From the NCBI GenBank assembly GCA_021404785.1, contig QWHH01000004.1:1-64000 (forward strand): DNA of 64,000 bases, given 5' to 3'. Shown here piece by piece: positions 61,990 through 64,000 of the stretch. Source of the DNA: Lysobacterales bacterium PRO7. GTDB lineage: Bacteria; Pseudomonadota; Gammaproteobacteria; Xanthomonadales; Rhodanobacteraceae. The notes below the pieces were generated by a model. It saw only the letters and a program-made list of their open reading frames with translations, was not told where the DNA came from and searched no databases. The stretch's first letter is position 1. Each line of letters starts with the position of its first letter. Made by a program: the position numbers and the translations under genes.

Positions 61990-64000
61990 TTACGTCCGCC
62001 GAGTACGCGCCAGAGCGACGAGTCCGACCAGAGCGGCCAGCAACAGCAGCGCGCGACGATCCAGCATCGGCGTCGGCACGATTGGCGCGAGCACGTTGAT
62101 GTTCACGTTTTGCGAAACCGCCGCGTTGTTCGTGTCGCCGCCTTGTGATGCAGTCAGCGTGCAGGTGCCGGGTGCGAGCAAGGTCACGCTGAATGTCGGC
62201 GCGGTTCCGGACACCGTGCAAATCGTCGGTGTGGTGCTGGTCACGGTCACCGGCAGTCCGCTGGATGAAGTTGCGGTCAGTGTGGCCGGGCCAAGATTGA
62301 TGTAGATACCGCTCGGCACGGCGATGGTGAGGGTTTGCGTTGCCGGCGCGATGGTCACGTCCAGCGAAACCTGCGGCGCAGCCGCGTAGGCGCCGTCGTC
62401 GGCCTGATTGGCGAGGACCGTGCACGTGCCAACTGCAAGCATCGTGATCGTACTGCCATTGGTGCCACCGGCGCTGCATACACTCACGCTGGCCGGCGCG
62501 ATCGAGAAGACTACCGGGTACAGCGACCCGCCGCCCGTGGCCGACACCGTGAACGTGCCGGTACCGCCGGGCACGAAGGTCGGACTGGGCGGATTGGCGA
62601 CAAAGTTCGTGATGGCTTGCACCTGTTCGACACTGATCTGCACCGTATGCGCGTTGTAGATGAGCTTCGCGGTCTGGCTGGACAACAGCCCGGTGACGTT
62701 CAGGGTTGAGAACATACCGGTGATACTGCCGCCCGCAGACAGCACGACGGCCAAAAGACCTGTGCCGGATGCCGGCGGAGGGGAAAACGCCACCGACAAG
62801 GTCCCGCCCAGATTGGCGTTGCCTGAAATCCCCAGATGGTCGGCATTCGTGGCGATCGCGTGCAGGTTCAGCGTTCCCGATTGCGAGTAATCGCCGGTCA
62901 CGCTGGAGCCGGTTGCGCCGCTGCCGAAGGTAAAACTGCTGGAATCGATGACGCTCGGCGCACTCATTGCCAGAGCGCCGGCAGTCGTGCCGCCGATGTC
63001 CAGGTTGCTGGTGGCAGTGATGGTTGAAACCCCGGAAATTGTTCCCCCGACGCCGGTCGTGCCGGGGCCCGACAACCTTACCGCCACTGGCGAGGCGTAC
63101 CCATATTTCAGCGTGGCCGCTGTCACGTTGCCAGTGAGGCTGCCGGCCGTGCCGAAGTTGACCGTCCCCGTCGTGTCGCTCAGGTTGCCGATGCCGGTGA
63201 AGCCGCCCGGCAACAGGGTCGCTACCGTGCCCGTGTTGCTGCCCGTAAGCGTGTAGCTCTGTCCGCCCGTCGTGGCTATTGTGCCGGTGCCGCTGTCGGC
63301 GATCTGCGCGAACGACGCCCAGCTCACTATGCCGTTGTTGCCCGCATTGGCGCCGGTCAGCGTGTAGATCTGCCCCGTGCCCGTAATCGTCGCCCCGGCG
63401 CCACTACCCGACACCGTGACCAAATTGAATCCGCTGTAGTCCAACCCCGAGGCGCTGGAATTTTGGGTACCCACGTCGAAATTGCCGGTCACGCCCGTGA
63501 CGTTGCCGCCCGTGCCCGTCACCGCACCGAAGCCGCTGTAGACGATGCCGCTCGTCGACGAGGTGCCGCTGTTGTCGGCAAAGCTGCCGGCAACGTTCGC
63601 GATGGTGCCGTTGCCACCCACACTGGTGGCATTGGCGAAGGTCAACCCTTCGCTGCTCTTGGCGGCGTCGTCAAAGCCCGCTGCGCCCGTGATGGTCGCA
63701 GCATCGGCCGAGCTGAAGCCGCTGAAGCTGATGCCACCATCCCGACCCGTGCCATATCCGGTCAGATTGAATGTCGTGCCGCCAAGCCCCGTAATCGCGC
63801 CTGAGCCGGAAAGGCTTCCTGTTCCTGTTCCTGTCGGTGTCGTTCCGGAGAACGCCGCTCCGGTCAGACCAGTGAGGCTGCCGTTGATCGTGATCGACGT
63901 GCCGGATTGGGTCGACAAGTTTCCATTGATCGAGCCGTTTCCCGAAAAGATTAACGCTCCATTGCTGCTGGCGGTCAGACTACCGGTGGCGAGAGTTCCC
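61990..64000 (-). CDS. Large surface protein with IPTL-CTERM-like tail (5' end outside window)
   Basis: The frame is open through the right end of the window, giving at least 670 residues with no start in view. It is extremely rich in Gly, Ser, Thr and Asn, with irregular beta-repeats (GTGGNVTGVTGNF, LTGANAGNNG, LTGSNTGTVATLLPG), like bacterial filamentous-haemagglutinin or autotransporter-like surface proteins. Toward the C-terminus come two Ig-like beta-sandwich repeats (PTFVPGGTGTFTVSATGG and SGLPVTVTSTTPTICTVSG). The end has VPTP, a hydrophobic helix (ALLLLAALVGLVALA) and RTRRT, the layout of IPTL-CTERM sorting signals processed by exosortase-like systems. Confidence 0.8.
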   Translation of the reverse strand, partial: GTLATGSLTASSNGALIFSGNGSINGNLSTQSGTSITINGSLTGLTGAAFSGTTPTGTGTGSLSGSGAITGLGGTTFNLTGYGTGRDGGISFSGFSSADAATITGAAGFDDAAKSSEGLTFANATSVGGNGTIANVAGSFADNSGTSSTSGIVYSGFGAVTGTGGNVTGVTGNFDVGTQNSSASGLDYSGFNLVTVSGSGAGATITGTGQIYTLTGANAGNNGIVSWASFAQIADSGTGTIATTGGQSYTLTGSNTGTVATLLPGGFTGIGNLSDTTGTVNFGTAGSLTGNVTAATLKYGYASPVAVRLSGPGTTGVGGTISGVSTITATSNLDIGGTTAGALAMSAPSVIDSSSFTFGSGATGSSVTGDYSQSGTLNLHAIATNADHLGISGNANLGGTLSVAFSPPPASGTGLLAVVLSAGGSITGMFSTLNVTGLLSSQTAKLIYNAHTVQISVEQVQAITNFVANPPSPTFVPGGTGTFTVSATGGGSLYPVVFSIAPASVSVCSAGGTNGSTITMLAVGTCTVLANQADDGAYAAAPQVSLDVTIAPATQTLTIAVPSGIYINLGPATLTATSSSGLPVTVTSTTPTICTVSGTAPTFSVTLLAPGTCTLTASQGGDTNNAAVSQNVNINVLAPIVPTPMLDRRALLLLAALVGLVALARTRRT

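Overview
The window looks like chromosomal DNA of a high-GC gammaproteobacterium of the order Xanthomonadales/Lysobacterales, most likely near Rhodanobacteraceae. The basis is gene content and protein style: a GTP-type PEP carboxykinase, a TonB-dependent receptor linked to TPR-sulfotransferases, a MetJ repressor, a fused M48 protease beside lemA, and a secreted hydrolase ending in an IFxDGFE tail. The taxon is an inference. I recognised no rRNA, tRNA, CRISPR array, integrase or insertion sequence. Gene packing is tight, and four tail-to-tail gene pairs overlap by exactly 4 nt so that their stop codons interlock.

Layout, left part (1-25 kb). An NtrY-like sensor kinase (cut by the window edge) is followed by a membrane Ser/Thr kinase with a TPR partner, then a qmcA/NfeD pair. 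An aldo/keto reductase and a carboxymuconolactone-decarboxylase-like gene lie opposite a LysR regulator that has a perfect dyad before its start. Next come gcvT and gcvH, a 600-bp intergenic region with hairpins and a tandem met-box-like site, and metJ carrying a histone-H1-like Lys/Ala tail. A secreted GH44 glycosidase, a TonB-domain lipoprotein, a GPP34 protein, a beta-lactamase-fold hydrolase, lemA-htpX, a GMC oxidoreductase, a MOSC protein, an NTP-translocase-like carrier and an alpha/beta hydrolase-fadE pair follow.

Middle (25-45 kb). pckG is followed by an inverted pair of REP-like palindromes. An ECF sigma / membrane anti-sigma / DUF4097 operon comes next. Then an 11-kb block holds four TPR-sulfotransferases around a TonB-dependent receptor and a predicted outer-membrane protein. 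It contains a textbook intrinsic terminator between the receptor and one sulfotransferase, and a 12-bp palindrome at the receptor leader. A GAF-GAF-GGDEF-EAL protein, hslO and mtgA close this part.

Right part (45-64 kb). A compact arsenic operon (arsR - arsI - arsC::acr3 fusion) is coupled by ATGA overlaps and has a strong promoter whose start point falls almost at the arsR ATG, so the message is probably leaderless. After a bactoprenol-type glycosyltransferase, a CBS protein and a second sigma/anti-sigma-like pair comes a lipocalin - TspO-like - photolyase operon of the kind seen in light-stress regulons. Then come prfC, an M20 peptidase, sdaA, a small glutaredoxin-like protein, a PAP2 phosphatase, an APC permease, and a YceI - cytochrome b561 - YceI operon. 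The window ends inside a large Gly/Ser/Thr-rich surface protein with an IPTL-CTERM-like tail.

The most interesting items are the sulfotransferase/TonB-receptor block, the MetJ-histone-tail fusion with its met-box, the leaderless arsenic operon with an ArsC-ACR3 fusion, and the shared D-x-I-F / IFKDGFE C-terminal motif.
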